64,000 nt of DNA, from contig CANLYR010000007.1 of assembly GCA_947495425.1 (NCBI GenBank), positions 1-64,000 on the forward strand, written 5' to 3'. Origin of the DNA: an uncultured Aquimarina sp. GTDB taxonomy: Bacteria; Bacteroidota; Bacteroidia; Flavobacteriales; Flavobacteriaceae. The position numbers and the translations under genes are program-made. Position 1 is the first letter of the stretch. Each line of letters begins with the position of its first letter. Positions 20,366 through 29,432 of this stretch are shown in pieces. The notes under the pieces were generated by a model. It searched no databases. It was not told the DNA's origin and worked only from the letters and a program-made list of their open reading frames with translations.

Positions 20366-21010
20366 ATGATTAAACAGGTAATAGGATTATCTACATTGGT
20401 TGTAATTGGGAGCATATTTTTGTTGAGTTTTACTCCAGAAGAGCATTCCGATTTCAGTTCTTACAGTACTGCAGGTCTTGACTTGTATTACATAGCGCCA
20501 AATTTTACTGAGATAGAGGATTATGATACATTTATTTCTCCGGAATTGGGGAAGTCTTATGTTGGATTCAAAGAAGCTCTTGCTTTTAAAGAGTCTCGTG
20601 GTGATTATGGAGTGGTAAACCAATTTGGTTACTTGGGGAAATATCAATTTGGTAAAAGTACACTAGCATTGATCGGGCTTAGGCACATGAGTAGAAACGA
20701 ATTTCTTAATGACCCAGAGCTTCAGGAGAAAGCATTTTATGCATATCTCTCTAGGAATAAGTGGGTTTTGCGTAGAGATATAAAATGGTTTGTAGGTAGA
20801 ACAATGAATGGAGTAGAGGTGACTGAGTCTGGTATTCTTGCTGCAGCACATCTAGGAGGACCAAATGCTGTTAAGCGATACCTGCGTAGTGGTGGTGTTA
20901 ATGGATTTGCAGATGCATTTGGTACTACAGTTCGTTATTATATGAAAAGATTTGGCGGGTATGATACTTCTTTTGTAGAGCCTAATAGAAAGGCAAAAGC
21001 TGTATTATAG
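20366..21010 (+). CDS. lysozyme-like (transglycosylase fold) exported protein
   Basis: This 214-residue protein has an N-terminal signal or anchor helix (about 1-22, ending LLSF). A lysozyme-like core is suggested by FKEALAFKESRGDYGVVNQF (about 68-87, with a candidate catalytic Glu in FKESRG). GYLGKYQFGKSTLALIGL and ILAAAHLGGPNAVKRYL follow, as in small peptidoglycan-degrading transglycosylases. The C terminus (YYMKRFGGYD) also fits. It is probably periplasmic. Substrate and catalytic activity are inferred; the family is common in Flavobacteria, often under a peptidoglycan-binding label. It has its own promoter and is monocistronic. Confidence 0.75.
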   Translation: MIKQVIGLSTLVVIGSIFLLSFTPEEHSDFSSYSTAGLDLYYIAPNFTEIEDYDTFISPELGKSYVGFKEALAFKESRGDYGVVNQFGYLGKYQFGKSTLALIGLRHMSRNEFLNDPELQEKAFYAYLSRNKWVLRRDIKWFVGRTMNGVEVTESGILAAAHLGGPNAVKRYLRSGGVNGFADAFGTTVRYYMKRFGGYDTSFVEPNRKAKAVL

Positions 21011-21025
21011 GTTTATAAGGCTTCT

Positions 21026-21760
21026 TTAATAATCTCTTTGTATTATATAAATAGTCGGTCTTTTGTGCAGACTAACTCCTTCTTCTTTTTTCCATTCTCC
21101 AACAGTTTTTGTTACTATAAATTCTGTAGTTAGCGTAATGTCACAAGCGATGCACAAACGGGTATTTGCATGTAGTATTGACTTAAGGTCGTCAAACATT
21201 TTGTCATTTCTGTACGGGGTTTCAATAAAAATCTGTGCTTTATTTTTTTCTAGAGATGATTTCTCTAAATGCTTGATTGATGACTTTCTTTCTGTTTTAT
21301 CTATCGGGAGGTATCCATTAAAACTAAAATTTTGACCGTTCATTCCACTGCTCATCATTGCTAGCAGGATAGAGGAGGGACCTACAAGAGGGGTTACCTG
21401 AATTCCTTTTTCATGAGCTATCTTTACAACTTCTGCACCTGGATCAGCTACACCCGGGCAACCAGCATCAGATAACAGACCAATTGATTCTCCATTAAGG
21501 CAAGGAGTTAGGTAGTTAGGGATTTCTGAAACATCGGTGTATTTATTTACCGTGTGAATAACCAATGCACGCTGAGATTTACTCGGACTTACTTTTTTTA
21601 TAAACCTTCTTGCTGGCTTTTCGTTCTCTACGATATAGTGATTTACCTGTTCTAATACTTTTTTGATCGATATCGGTAGTACTTCTAGAGGTACATCGTC
21701 TCCAAGGCGTGTAGGTATTAAATATAATTTTCCTTTAGGTTCTAGGGGTTTAAGCTCCAT
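21026..21760 (-). CDS. SAM-dependent methyltransferase related to RsmI
   Basis: A 244-residue tetrapyrrole-methylase-fold protein. It has GKLYLIPTRLGD at the N terminus, the RsmI-like segment LLSDAGCPGVADPGAEVVKI (about 94-113) and VTPLVGPSSILLAMMSSGMN. RsmI 2'-O-methylates C1402 of 16S rRNA. This Bacteroidota subgroup is shorter than classical RsmI (about 280 residues) and starts IPTRLGD rather than VPTPIGN. It may be a paralog with a different target. Convergent with the lysozyme-like gene (15-base gap). Confidence 0.8.
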   Translation of the reverse strand: MELKPLEPKGKLYLIPTRLGDDVPLEVLPISIKKVLEQVNHYIVENEKPARRFIKKVSPSKSQRALVIHTVNKYTDVSEIPNYLTPCLNGESIGLLSDAGCPGVADPGAEVVKIAHEKGIQVTPLVGPSSILLAMMSSGMNGQNFSFNGYLPIDKTERKSSIKHLEKSSLEKNKAQIFIETPYRNDKMFDDLKSILHANTRLCIACDITLTTEFIVTKTVGEWKKEEGVSLHKRPTIYIIQRDY

Positions 21761-21841
21761 AGGTTATTTTATAGCTATTTTTGATTGAGATTTTAGGTAT
21801 AATTTTAAATTTAAATATACAAAAACTTTGTTTCTGAAAAG

Positions 21842-22306
21842 TTAACTAAGCTTCTCTAGTTTCAAAACGATGTTATCGCATGCTTTATTGAGTAGTTCAA
21901 ATATATTTTCAAAACCTTGCTCTCCGCCATAATACGGATCAGGAACATCAAGATTGTTATTCGGATGCAATTCTTCAAGGATTAGGTTTACCTTATTTTT
22001 ATCTTGATTTTTGTTTGTGAGTGTTATAATATCTTGATAGTTAGAGTTGTCCATAGCATAAATGAAGTCATAGGTTTTGAAATCGTTTACAGTGAATTGA
22101 GCAGCTCTTTGAGAGGAAATATCGATGCCGTATTTTTTTCCAACGGCTATAGAGCGTCTGTCGGGTCTATTTCCGATATGATAGTTGCTAGTACCACAAG
22201 ATTTAACTAGATATATATTTGAGTCGAGTTTAGATTTTAAAATACCTTCGGCTAACGGAGATCTACAGATGTTGCCTAGGCATACCATCAAGATTTTGAT
22301 TTTCAT
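21842..22306 (-). CDS. low-molecular-weight protein-tyrosine phosphatase
   Basis: This 154-residue protein has the LMW-PTP P-loop MVCLGNICRSPLAEGIL (Cys9, Arg15) and the DPYYGGEQGFENIFELL segment, which carries the general-acid Asp (about 119). It dephosphorylates phosphotyrosine or related small phosphates in the cytoplasm. It starts 12 bases after the end of dnaA on the same strand, so the two may share a transcript. This dnaA-LMW-PTP order occurs in several Flavobacteria. Physiological substrate unknown. Confidence 0.93.
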   Translation of the reverse strand: MKIKILMVCLGNICRSPLAEGILKSKLDSNIYLVKSCGTSNYHIGNRPDRRSIAVGKKYGIDISSQRAAQFTVNDFKTYDFIYAMDNSNYQDIITLTNKNQDKNKVNLILEELHPNNNLDVPDPYYGGEQGFENIFELLNKACDNIVLKLEKLS

Positions 22307-22318
22307 GTAAAATAAAAA

Positions 22319-23746
22319 TTATAGCGTAAGTTTTTTCCTTAGGTCTTCTACGTATTTTCTAAATTGCTTATCGGTAGATGATAAATTATCTACAGTTTTA
22401 CAAGCATGAAGAACTGTTGCATGATCTCTTTTTCCTATTTGAGTTCCAATACTGGCAAGCGATGCTTTAGTGAGTTTTTTTGCAAAAAACATAGCTAATT
22501 GTCGTGCCTGAACAATATGGCGTTTCCGTGTCTTAGACTGAAGCGTTTCTACATCCATTTGAAAATAATCGCTTACTACTTTTTGTATATAGTCTATAGA
22601 AACTTCTCTTTTGGTGTTTTTTACATAATTATCAACTATGGCTTTGGCAAGATCAATAGTGATATCTTTTTTATTAAATGATGAGTGGGCAATCAGTGAG
22701 ATAATTGCACCTTCAAGTTCACGAATGTTAGTTTTAATATTATTAGCAAGAAATTCTACAATATCTTCGGGCATTTCTACACCATCACGGTACAATTTAT
22801 TTCTAATAATCGAAACTCTTGTTTCAAAATCTGGTTGATGCAACTCTGCTGACAATCCCCATTTAAATCGAGAAAGTAATCTTTGTTCGATATCCTGCAT
22901 ATCTACAGGAGCTTTATCGCTCGTTAGGATTACTTGCTTTCCATTTTGGTGCAAATGGTTGAATATATGAAAAAACACATCTTGAGTTCCAGCTTTTCCT
23001 GATAATAATTGTATATCATCAACAATAAGTACATCTATAATCTGATAAAAATGAATAAAGTCGTTCCGGTTATTCTTTTTTACAGATTCTATATATTGTT
23101 GTGTGAATTTTTCTGCAGAAATATATAACACTGTTTTTTCTGGATAGTTGTCTTTTATGTTTACACCTATGGCATGGGCCAAATGTGTTTTACCAAGACC
23201 GACTCCTCCAAAAATAAGTAAGGGGTTAAAAGATGTTCCTCCGGGTTTGCTAGCTACAGCCATACCGGCTGATCGAGCTAATCTATTAGAATCACCTTCT
23301 AAGAAATTTTCAAAATTATAACTCGGATTAAGCTGAGATTCTATCTTTACATTTCGTATTCCAGGGATAACGAAAGGGTTCTTGAGTTCTGGATTTTTAC
23401 TTTTGATAGGTACATCAACTTCTTGAGAATTCACAGCTGTGCGATTAGCACTAGGTATTTTTTCGGTAAATGGTTTTTTGTTACCGTATGTGTTTTCCAT
23501 TTTAATAACATATACCAACTTTGCACTTTCGCCCAATTCACGGGTTAAAGATACTTTGAGTAGATTTACATAATGTTCTTCTAGCCATTCATAAAAAAAT
23601 TTACTAGGGACTTGAATACTTAAAGCGCCATCTGCTAGTTTTACAGCTTTAATTGGTTCAAACCAAGTCTTAAAAGCTTGTGGAGTAATGTTATCTTCTA
23701 TAAAAGATAGACAATTATCCCAAACTGATTGCGCGGTTACATTCAT
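22319..23746 (-). CDS. dnaA: chromosomal replication initiator DnaA
   Basis: DnaA binds 9-mer boxes at oriC and melts the origin. This 475-residue protein has domain I (about 1-90, VWDNCLSFIEDNITPQAFKTW) and a linker with KNPFVIPG. The AAA+ domain (about 140-360) has Walker A FGGVGLGKTHLAHAIG and Walker B VLIVDDIQLLSGK. C-terminal domain IV carries the signature IGKRDHATVLHACKTVDNL. Length is normal. I see no cluster of DnaA boxes in the 198-base gap upstream, so this copy need not mark the origin. Confidence 0.97.
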   Translation of the reverse strand: MNVTAQSVWDNCLSFIEDNITPQAFKTWFEPIKAVKLADGALSIQVPSKFFYEWLEEHYVNLLKVSLTRELGESAKLVYVIKMENTYGNKKPFTEKIPSANRTAVNSQEVDVPIKSKNPELKNPFVIPGIRNVKIESQLNPSYNFENFLEGDSNRLARSAGMAVASKPGGTSFNPLLIFGGVGLGKTHLAHAIGVNIKDNYPEKTVLYISAEKFTQQYIESVKKNNRNDFIHFYQIIDVLIVDDIQLLSGKAGTQDVFFHIFNHLHQNGKQVILTSDKAPVDMQDIEQRLLSRFKWGLSAELHQPDFETRVSIIRNKLYRDGVEMPEDIVEFLANNIKTNIRELEGAIISLIAHSSFNKKDITIDLAKAIVDNYVKNTKREVSIDYIQKVVSDYFQMDVETLQSKTRKRHIVQARQLAMFFAKKLTKASLASIGTQIGKRDHATVLHACKTVDNLSSTDKQFRKYVEDLRKKLTL

Positions 23747-23944
23747 CTAGTGATTAGGTTTACTATTTTTCTGTTAAGTTACTAAAAAGAAATTGTTGAA
23801 AAACTCCTTACTGTTTTTGCTTGACAAATATGTGAACAAAAAATGTAAAAAAAAAACGATTTGGGGGTTGAATTTTAATTATTTTTTTTGCATAATTTGA
23901 TTTCGCTACTTCAATTGAACTTTAACATTTCTTAATTATATATT

Positions 23945-24358
23945 ATGTCAATCACATCAGAGACTGTATTAAAAGTACGATATTCCGAAACCGACCAAAT
24001 GGGTGTCGTTCATCACGGAAACTATGCGCAGTACTTAGAATTAGCACGGATTGATTGGTTATCACGATTAGGCGTTTCTTATAAATCAATGGAAGAAAAT
24101 GGTGTTATGCTTCCTGTATTTACTCTAGACCTTAAATTTAAGAAATCTGCTTTCTTCGACGATGAGTTAACTGTTAAAACTTCACTTAGGAAAATTCCTA
24201 CGGTGACGATTGTTTTTGACTTTGAAATTTTCAATAGTAATCGAGAATTGTTGACAACAGCATCAACAACTCTTGTTTTTGTAAATAGCAAAACAAGAAA
24301 ACCAATTCCATGTCCTTCTCACGTACTCGAAAAAATCAAAAAATCATTCATCACCTAA
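23945..24358 (+). CDS. YbgC/FadM-type acyl-CoA thioesterase
   Basis: A 137-residue hot-dog-fold thioesterase. The YbgC motif YSETDQMGVVHHGNYAQYLE (about 14-33) contains the catalytic Asp. It hydrolyses acyl-CoA (or acyl-ACP) thioesters in the cytoplasm. Length is right for the family. It is divergent from dnaA and convergent with the YigZ gene, with the two 3' ends overlapping by 15 bases. Chain-length preference cannot be read from the sequence. Confidence 0.9.
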   Translation: MSITSETVLKVRYSETDQMGVVHHGNYAQYLELARIDWLSRLGVSYKSMEENGVMLPVFTLDLKFKKSAFFDDELTVKTSLRKIPTVTIVFDFEIFNSNRELLTTASTTLVFVNSKTRKPIPCPSHVLEKIKKSFIT

Positions 24359-24961
24359 ACGTTTTATTTTTATTTCATACAACGGGGAAAAAACCTCTTT
24401 TATTTTATTGGCAAACTTTTTTCTTACCGAAAGGTATAGTTTACATCTAAGTTCGAGTTCCTGGTTAACAATATTTAGCTTATTTTCTTTGATGATACGC
24501 ATTACTTTATTCATATCCTTGTATTCAAAAGCAATAGTAAATTGTATGTTGATCGTTTTTTCTACAATTTCTGAAGCCTCAAGCGCTAACTGAGCTGTAG
24601 TTCTGTAAGCATTGATTAGACCACCTACACCTAGTTTTACACCTCCAAAATATCGCACAACAACAATAAGTATGTTTGTCACTTCAAAAGATTGGATTTG
24701 CCCATAAATTGGTTGTCCAGCAGAATTAGAAGGTTCACCATCATCATTAACACGGTATGTTGTGTTTTCAGTTCCTAATTGCCATGCATAGCACCAATGT
24801 CCTGCAGAATGATGCTGCTTTTTAAGTGCTTCAATATTAATTTTAGCCTCTTCTTCAGAAGTAATCGGAAACGTGTATCCAAAGAATTTACTATTTCGAT
24901 CCTTGAAAAGTACCTTTTCTCCTGAAACCAGTATTGTTTTGTATGTGTCTTTTATTTCCAA
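24344..24961 (-). CDS. YigZ/IMPACT family protein
   Basis: This 205-residue UPF0029 protein has the N-terminal IMPACT domain. It shows the conserved GHWCYAWQLG, DDGEPSNSAGQPIYGQIQSF and the ILIVVVRYFGGVKLGVGGLI stretch (about 98-117), followed by AYRTTAQLALE. A smaller ferredoxin-like C-terminal domain completes the family architecture. Members relate to a eukaryotic translation regulator; the bacterial role is unclear (ribosome-associated or proline-peptidase-like functions have been suggested). Last gene of a five-gene minus-strand operon, 11 bases after the transporter. Confidence 0.92.
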   Translation of the reverse strand: MEIKDTYKTILVSGEKVLFKDRNSKFFGYTFPITSEEEAKINIEALKKQHHSAGHWCYAWQLGTENTTYRVNDDGEPSNSAGQPIYGQIQSFEVTNILIVVVRYFGGVKLGVGGLINAYRTTAQLALEASEIVEKTINIQFTIAFEYKDMNKVMRIIKENKLNIVNQELELRCKLYLSVRKKFANKIKEVFSPLYEIKIKRLGDE

Positions 24962-24972
24962 ACTAAGTTGTG

Positions 24973-25842
24973 CTATACAGAAAATGCTACCATGATAATA
25001 CTCAATATAGCCAAAACAATACCAATCCAGTTCTTGAGAATTAACCGTTCTTTAAAAAAGATAATTCCAGCAATGGTAGAAACCAAAAGAATAGCTACAT
25101 TATTTATAGTAAATACTGTAGAGCTATCCATGTTCTCATATCGAAGAGCTTTTATTATGAAGTAAATAGAGAAATAATTTGGGATTCCTAATCCAATTCC
25201 TGCAACACAATTTTTTAACGATAGTGTTAAAGTTCCTTTTATCCTTTTGTATATCAGTGTAAAAACTCCTATGATAGCAGCAAACCCAAAAATAGTAGCC
25301 GAAAACACTGGAACATCATTTTCTGCTACATAATGTGTTTCAAAAAATTTAAGACTTGTATCAATAATACCACTTCCTATAAAAACCAATAGTGGGAAAA
25401 TTAAATTTTTCTTGGATATTGAAATTCCTTCAGCTGATTTCATGGAAGTCAGATAAACAGCAACAAGCGCAATGATAATTCCGATGATTTTTAAGGTTCC
25501 GGTACTTTCGTTATATACAAAAATGCCAAATATTATAGGAATAGCTAAACTCATTTTGGTAGCTACAGCAGCAACAGAGAGACCACTTTTTTGTGTAGTA
25601 ATTGCCATTAAGTTAAAAACAGAAATAAAAATTATACCTAGAACTATGGCCCCGTAGAACCAACCTTGATTTGATACATAGCCCATATCTACTGGTTCAG
25701 AATATGCAATAATTCCAGATATTGAGGCAACTATGTAATTGATGATAATGGCTTGTAGTGTATCTACATTGTATTTTGAAAATAGCTTAAAGATGATAAA
25801 AATTAAAGTTGAAGCTAAAACGCTTAGGATTAAATAGATCAA
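24973..25842 (-). CDS. EamA/DMT family membrane transporter
   Basis: A 289-residue protein with ten predicted membrane helices, arranged as two five-helix halves, the drug/metabolite transporter (EamA) layout. Helix ends with small residues and short loops such as YNESTGTLKIIGIIIALVAV (first half) and FFKERLILKNWIGIVLAILS (second half) are typical of the fold. The substrate cannot be predicted; relatives export amino acids or metabolites. Its start overlaps the HAD gene end by 4 bases, so it is in the same operon. Confidence 0.85.
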   Translation of the reverse strand: MIYLILSVLASTLIFIIFKLFSKYNVDTLQAIIINYIVASISGIIAYSEPVDMGYVSNQGWFYGAIVLGIIFISVFNLMAITTQKSGLSVAAVATKMSLAIPIIFGIFVYNESTGTLKIIGIIIALVAVYLTSMKSAEGISISKKNLIFPLLVFIGSGIIDTSLKFFETHYVAENDVPVFSATIFGFAAIIGVFTLIYKRIKGTLTLSLKNCVAGIGLGIPNYFSIYFIIKALRYENMDSSTVFTINNVAILLVSTIAGIIFFKERLILKNWIGIVLAILSIIMVAFSV

Positions 25843-26447
25843 AATAAATCAGGTTTTATAGTAAATAGGTTTGTGATGTCTTCGGTTTTTGGATTGTTAT
25901 TCCAAGTGTGTATTCCTAGTTTAGAAGCAGCTACTGTATTTTCTTTGGTGTCATCAATAAATAATGTTTCTGTAGGACGAATTTTATGTTGCTGCAACAC
26001 ATATTCAAAAATATCTGCTTTGGGTTTTCTCAAATGAATTTCATGAGAGAGATAAAAAGCATCAAAACAGGATTTAAATGTTTTGAAAAATGAAATATTT
26101 TCTTTGATCCAGTTTATGTGTAACTCATTGGTGTTGCTAAGTAAGATCAACTTATATTCTTGTTCAGATGCCAGTTTTTGAAGAAATTCTAAACGGTGTT
26201 TCGGAAAATCTAGTAAAATAGAATTCCATGCTTTGATAATTTCCTTTGCTGAAGTGCCAGGAAGTAATTCCTGATATTTTTTTGTAAATGCTGAAGTAGA
26301 AATTTTTCCCACTTCATAAAGATTATTGATTTCCTGAATGTCTAAAGTGAATTTGATTTCTCCCAATTTAGAGAATTCTCTTATCGTTGCGCTTTTATCA
26401 AGATTAATAAAGACATCACCAAAATCAAAAATTATCGTTTTAATCAT
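25839..26447 (-). CDS. HAD superfamily hydrolase
   Basis: This 202-residue haloacid-dehalogenase-type hydrolase has motif I IIFDFGDVFINLD (nucleophile Asp8). The cap insertion lies near residues 20-85, motif II is LILLSNTNELHINW, and motif III/IV is LRKPKADIFEYVL...LFIDDTKENTVAA. DFGDV in place of DxDGT is usual in the YihX-like subgroup. It is probably a small-molecule phosphatase. It overlaps ribD by 8 bases upstream, which invites a link to dephosphorylating the riboflavin intermediate made by RibD, but this is an inference from position only. Confidence 0.88.
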   Translation of the reverse strand: MIKTIIFDFGDVFINLDKSATIREFSKLGEIKFTLDIQEINNLYEVGKISTSAFTKKYQELLPGTSAKEIIKAWNSILLDFPKHRLEFLQKLASEQEYKLILLSNTNELHINWIKENISFFKTFKSCFDAFYLSHEIHLRKPKADIFEYVLQQHKIRPTETLFIDDTKENTVAASKLGIHTWNNNPKTEDITNLFTIKPDLF

Positions 26448-27483
26448 TTCGGTATATCTTTAGGGTATTATTTATGATTTTTTCTTCAGAAGATATATTT
26501 TTATAAAGTGTAGGCGCCTCTACTCCAGCTCCAAAAGTAGTATTTCCTTCAAATATTCTAGCTTCGTCCCAGAGATTTTCATCAATAAAAAACTGAAGCG
26601 TACGCGAACCTCCTTCTATAATTACAGATTGAATCTCATGTTTGTGTAGTAAAGTACCAACTTCATTAGCAATATTATTTTTTGAAGAAACCACTTCATA
26701 TCTAAGGCGGTCTGTATTCTCTTTTTTATACTTTTCTGATGTGATTATGATCGTTTGCGAGTCTTTTTTTAATAGAGAAGAATCTTGCGGGATACGACCA
26801 GACATGTCAATTACAATTCTTATTGGATTATGACCCTCCCAATCTCGAATTGTGAGCTTGGGATTATCTTTGATAACGGTTTGATTGCCTACCAGAATAG
26901 CTTGTTCTTGTGCGCGCCATTTGTGCACAAGCTGTCTAGAATATACGTTTGTAATCCATACAGGGGTTCTGGATGCCATTACATCTGGAGCAATATAACC
27001 ATCTAGTGTTTGGGCCCATTTTAAAATAATATACGGACGTTTTTTATTATGAAAAGTAAAAAATCTTTTGTTAAGATCCTGGCATTCTTTTTCCAGAACA
27101 CCAACAGTAACATTGCAACCGGCATCCATTAATTTTTTAATTCCTGATCCCGATACTTTGGCAAAGGGATCTACGGTACCAATCACTACATTTTTGATCC
27201 CCTTTTTAATAATCAGATCGCTGCAGGGGGGTGTTTTTCCATAATGGCTACAGGGTTCTAAACTCACATATATAGTAGCATCCTTTAGAAGTGAATGATC
27301 TTCTACAGCTTTAATTGCATTCACCTCTGCATGTGGTTCTCCTGTTTTATAATGCCATCCCTCTCCAATGATTTTAGTGTTATGAACAATAACACTTCCA
27401 ACCAAAGGGTTTGGATAGGTGGTGCTTAGACCATTTTTGGCTATTTGGATGCAGCGCTTTATGTATGTTTCGTGTAATTTCAC
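26440..27483 (-). CDS. ribD: bifunctional riboflavin deaminase/reductase RibD
   Basis: RibD deaminates the diaminohydroxyphosphoribosylaminopyrimidine made from GTP and then reduces the ribose, in riboflavin synthesis. The 347-residue protein has a cytidine-deaminase-like zinc domain (about 1-145) with TGEPHAEVNAI and LEPCSHYGKTPPCSDL. The reductase domain follows (about 150-345) with ILKWAQTLDGYIAPD and VIIEGGSRTLQFFID. It overlaps the LEA gene by 4 bases and the HAD gene by 8. No other rib genes are in the window. Confidence 0.95.
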   Translation of the reverse strand: MKLHETYIKRCIQIAKNGLSTTYPNPLVGSVIVHNTKIIGEGWHYKTGEPHAEVNAIKAVEDHSLLKDATIYVSLEPCSHYGKTPPCSDLIIKKGIKNVVIGTVDPFAKVSGSGIKKLMDAGCNVTVGVLEKECQDLNKRFFTFHNKKRPYIILKWAQTLDGYIAPDVMASRTPVWITNVYSRQLVHKWRAQEQAILVGNQTVIKDNPKLTIRDWEGHNPIRIVIDMSGRIPQDSSLLKKDSQTIIITSEKYKKENTDRLRYEVVSSKNNIANEVGTLLHKHEIQSVIIEGGSRTLQFFIDENLWDEARIFEGNTTFGAGVEAPTLYKNISSEEKIINNTLKIYRND

Positions 27484-27947
27484 CTTAGTTTTAATTTCAC
27501 CTTTTGTTGTTTGTTAATGTGATATGGATAAGAGAAACTTCTGAGGTGGTATCTAATAATTCCTTTATATGCTATGTTTAGAGAATCTGTTTGCATTACT
27601 TTTAAAACGCTTCCGAGCAAATCGTTTTTGTTATCCTGATAGATTTTTGAAACAGACAAAGTACCTTCTAATGGGATAGTGAATTCATTTTTTGCAGGAA
27701 CATTAAACTCAGCTGGCGATAGCGACCCAATATCTATATTGTCGATAGAAACATGAATATCTTCTATAGAGAGTTTTCCTTTTAGATCATTTGGATTGTT
27801 GAAAACCGCGTTTGCTTTTACCGTTATCTTGCTTAAATTTAAGCTTTTAACTTCAAGATTATCTATGTATTTAAACGTTGGTTGTTTAGGAATAGCACAG
27901 CTGGTTGCTAGTATGTATATTGTTAATAATATTAGAAACTTCTTCAT
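27480..27947 (-). CDS. LEA type 2 family lipoprotein
   Basis: This 155-residue protein has a lipoprotein signal (ILATSCAIPKQ, Cys about 17) and a beta-sandwich of the LEA14/WHy type. The NPNDLKGKLSIEDIHVSIDN segment and the following VPAKNEFTIPLEGTLSVSKI are typical. It should be attached to a membrane facing the periplasm. Function unknown. First gene of the ribD operon, which is unexpected given that the rest are cytoplasmic or inner-membrane proteins. Confidence 0.75.
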   Translation of the reverse strand: MKKFLILLTIYILATSCAIPKQPTFKYIDNLEVKSLNLSKITVKANAVFNNPNDLKGKLSIEDIHVSIDNIDIGSLSPAEFNVPAKNEFTIPLEGTLSVSKIYQDNKNDLLGSVLKVMQTDSLNIAYKGIIRYHLRSFSYPYHINKQQKVKLKLR

Positions 27948-28040
27948 TGATTCCTGGTTAGATTTGGCGTATATTTCATCGGATTAATTCTCTTGTTTAG
28001 TGAGTCCGATAGCTAAGCAAAAATAGTGTATATAAATATA

Positions 28041-28526
28041 ATGGAAGCAATAAAAATTCGAACAATAAAACCTGAGGATAATCAGGAAATTGCTAAAGTA
28101 ATACGTGAAGTTTTAATAGAAATGGGGGTTCCCAAAGTAGGCACGGCTTACGAGGATGAGGCTTTGGATATGATGTATGAAACGTATAATCAGCAGCAGC
28201 GTTCCTATTATGTAGTAGAAAAAGACGGCGAAATTATTGGTGGTGCTGGGATTGCTCCTTTAGAAAAAGGGGAGGCTGATATATGCGAGCTTCAAAAAAT
28301 GTATTTTTTACCTAAAGCCAGAGGTAAAGGAGCTGGAGCAAAGATGATAAATACTTGCCTTGATTTTGCTAAACAGCAAGGATTTGAGAAATGCTATTTA
28401 GAAACTATGCCTTACATGAAGGAAGCTCGACGATTGTATAAAAAAATTGGGTTTACAGAATTAGAACAGCCCATGGGAGATACAGGTCACTATAGTTGCC
28501 AGGCTTGGATGATAAAGGATTTATAA
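28041..28526 (+). CDS. GNAT family N-acetyltransferase
   Basis: 161 residues from the ATG at 28041 (an in-frame ATG at 28026 would add MYINI). It shows the GNAT fold: KIRTIKPEDNQEIAKVIREV at the N terminus and the strand YYVVEKDGEIIGGAGIAPLE. The acetyl-CoA loop is LQKMYFLPKARGKGAGAKMI (about 86-105), and AKQQGFEKCYLETMPYMKEA follows. Acceptor unknown. It is the first gene of a plus-strand run with prmC (12-base gap), a LOG-family protein and ligA. Confidence 0.87.
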   Translation: MEAIKIRTIKPEDNQEIAKVIREVLIEMGVPKVGTAYEDEALDMMYETYNQQQRSYYVVEKDGEIIGGAGIAPLEKGEADICELQKMYFLPKARGKGAGAKMINTCLDFAKQQGFEKCYLETMPYMKEARRLYKKIGFTELEQPMGDTGHYSCQAWMIKDL

Positions 28527-28538
28527 AAGAGGAAAAAG

Positions 28539-29399
28539 TTGAATATAAGAGATCTTAGGACTAATTTTGTAAACTCTTTGTCTGTATGCTATGATAAAGA
28601 AGAGGTGTTTTCTTTTTTTTATATGCTTTCTGAACATATTTTAGGATTACAAAGAGTAAATGTTGCTATTCATCTTGATAAGAAAGTGTCAGAAGATGAA
28701 ATCAAGCGTTTTAGTAGTGCAGAAAAACGACTCAAAAAAGAGGAGCCAATACAGTATATTATTGGTACAACTGATTTTTATGGTTTGATTTTAGATGTGA
28801 ATCAGCATGTTTTGATACCAAGACCAGAAACCGAAGAGTTGGTGGATTGGATTATAAAAGATCAAAATAAGGCAAATGATCCTATTAAGATTTTGGATAT
28901 AGGCACCGGTAGCGGTTGCGTTGCTATCTCATTGGCAAAAAACTTACCTGCAGCAGAAGTGTATGCGATAGATATCTCAGACAAAGCTATAGAGATAGCC
29001 AGAGAAAATGCAAGAAACAATAAAGTCGAAGTAACTTTTATTCTTAAAGATATTTTAAGTACACAAGATTTGCTGCAGCCTTTTGACGTTATCGTTTCTA
29101 ACCCTCCTTATGTAAGAGAATTAGAAAAGCAAGAAATGCAACATAATGTATTAAATCATGAACCGCAGCAGGCTTTATTTGTTTCTGATCATAATCCTTT
29201 GCTCTTTTATGAAAAAATAACTCAGCTTGCAAAGAAAAGTCTAAAACCGACAGGTGTATTATATTTTGAGATTAATCAATATTTGGGAAGAGAAACTCAG
29301 GATATGATTGAAAACTTTGGTTTTGAATCGGTGCTATTGCGTAAAGATATATTTGGTAATGACCGGATGATAAAAGCAGAACTATACGATGCGCTGTAG
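28539..29399 (+). CDS. prmC: peptide chain release factor N5-glutamine methyltransferase
   Basis: PrmC methylates the GGQ glutamine of release factors RF1 and RF2. This 286-residue protein has an N-terminal helical domain (1-75) and the Rossmann SAM motif ILDIGTGSGCVAISLAKN (about 118-135). The catalytic NPPY tetrapeptide is at residues 188-191 (VSNPPYVRE). The only suitable start is a TTG at 28539, because the next in-frame Met (about residue 29) would remove part of the conserved helical domain. Cytoplasmic. Confidence 0.93.
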   Translation: MNIRDLRTNFVNSLSVCYDKEEVFSFFYMLSEHILGLQRVNVAIHLDKKVSEDEIKRFSSAEKRLKKEEPIQYIIGTTDFYGLILDVNQHVLIPRPETEELVDWIIKDQNKANDPIKILDIGTGSGCVAISLAKNLPAAEVYAIDISDKAIEIARENARNNKVEVTFILKDILSTQDLLQPFDVIVSNPPYVRELEKQEMQHNVLNHEPQQALFVSDHNPLLFYEKITQLAKKSLKPTGVLYFEINQYLGRETQDMIENFGFESVLLRKDIFGNDRMIKAELYDAL

Positions 29400-29432
29400 T
29401 GAATGAAACTAATAACAACATAAAATTTTGTA

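Noticed and set aside
23747..23944. Possible oriC beside dnaA
   Set aside because: Only one weak DnaA-box-like word (TGTGAACAA) and no cluster or AT-rich unwinding repeats.
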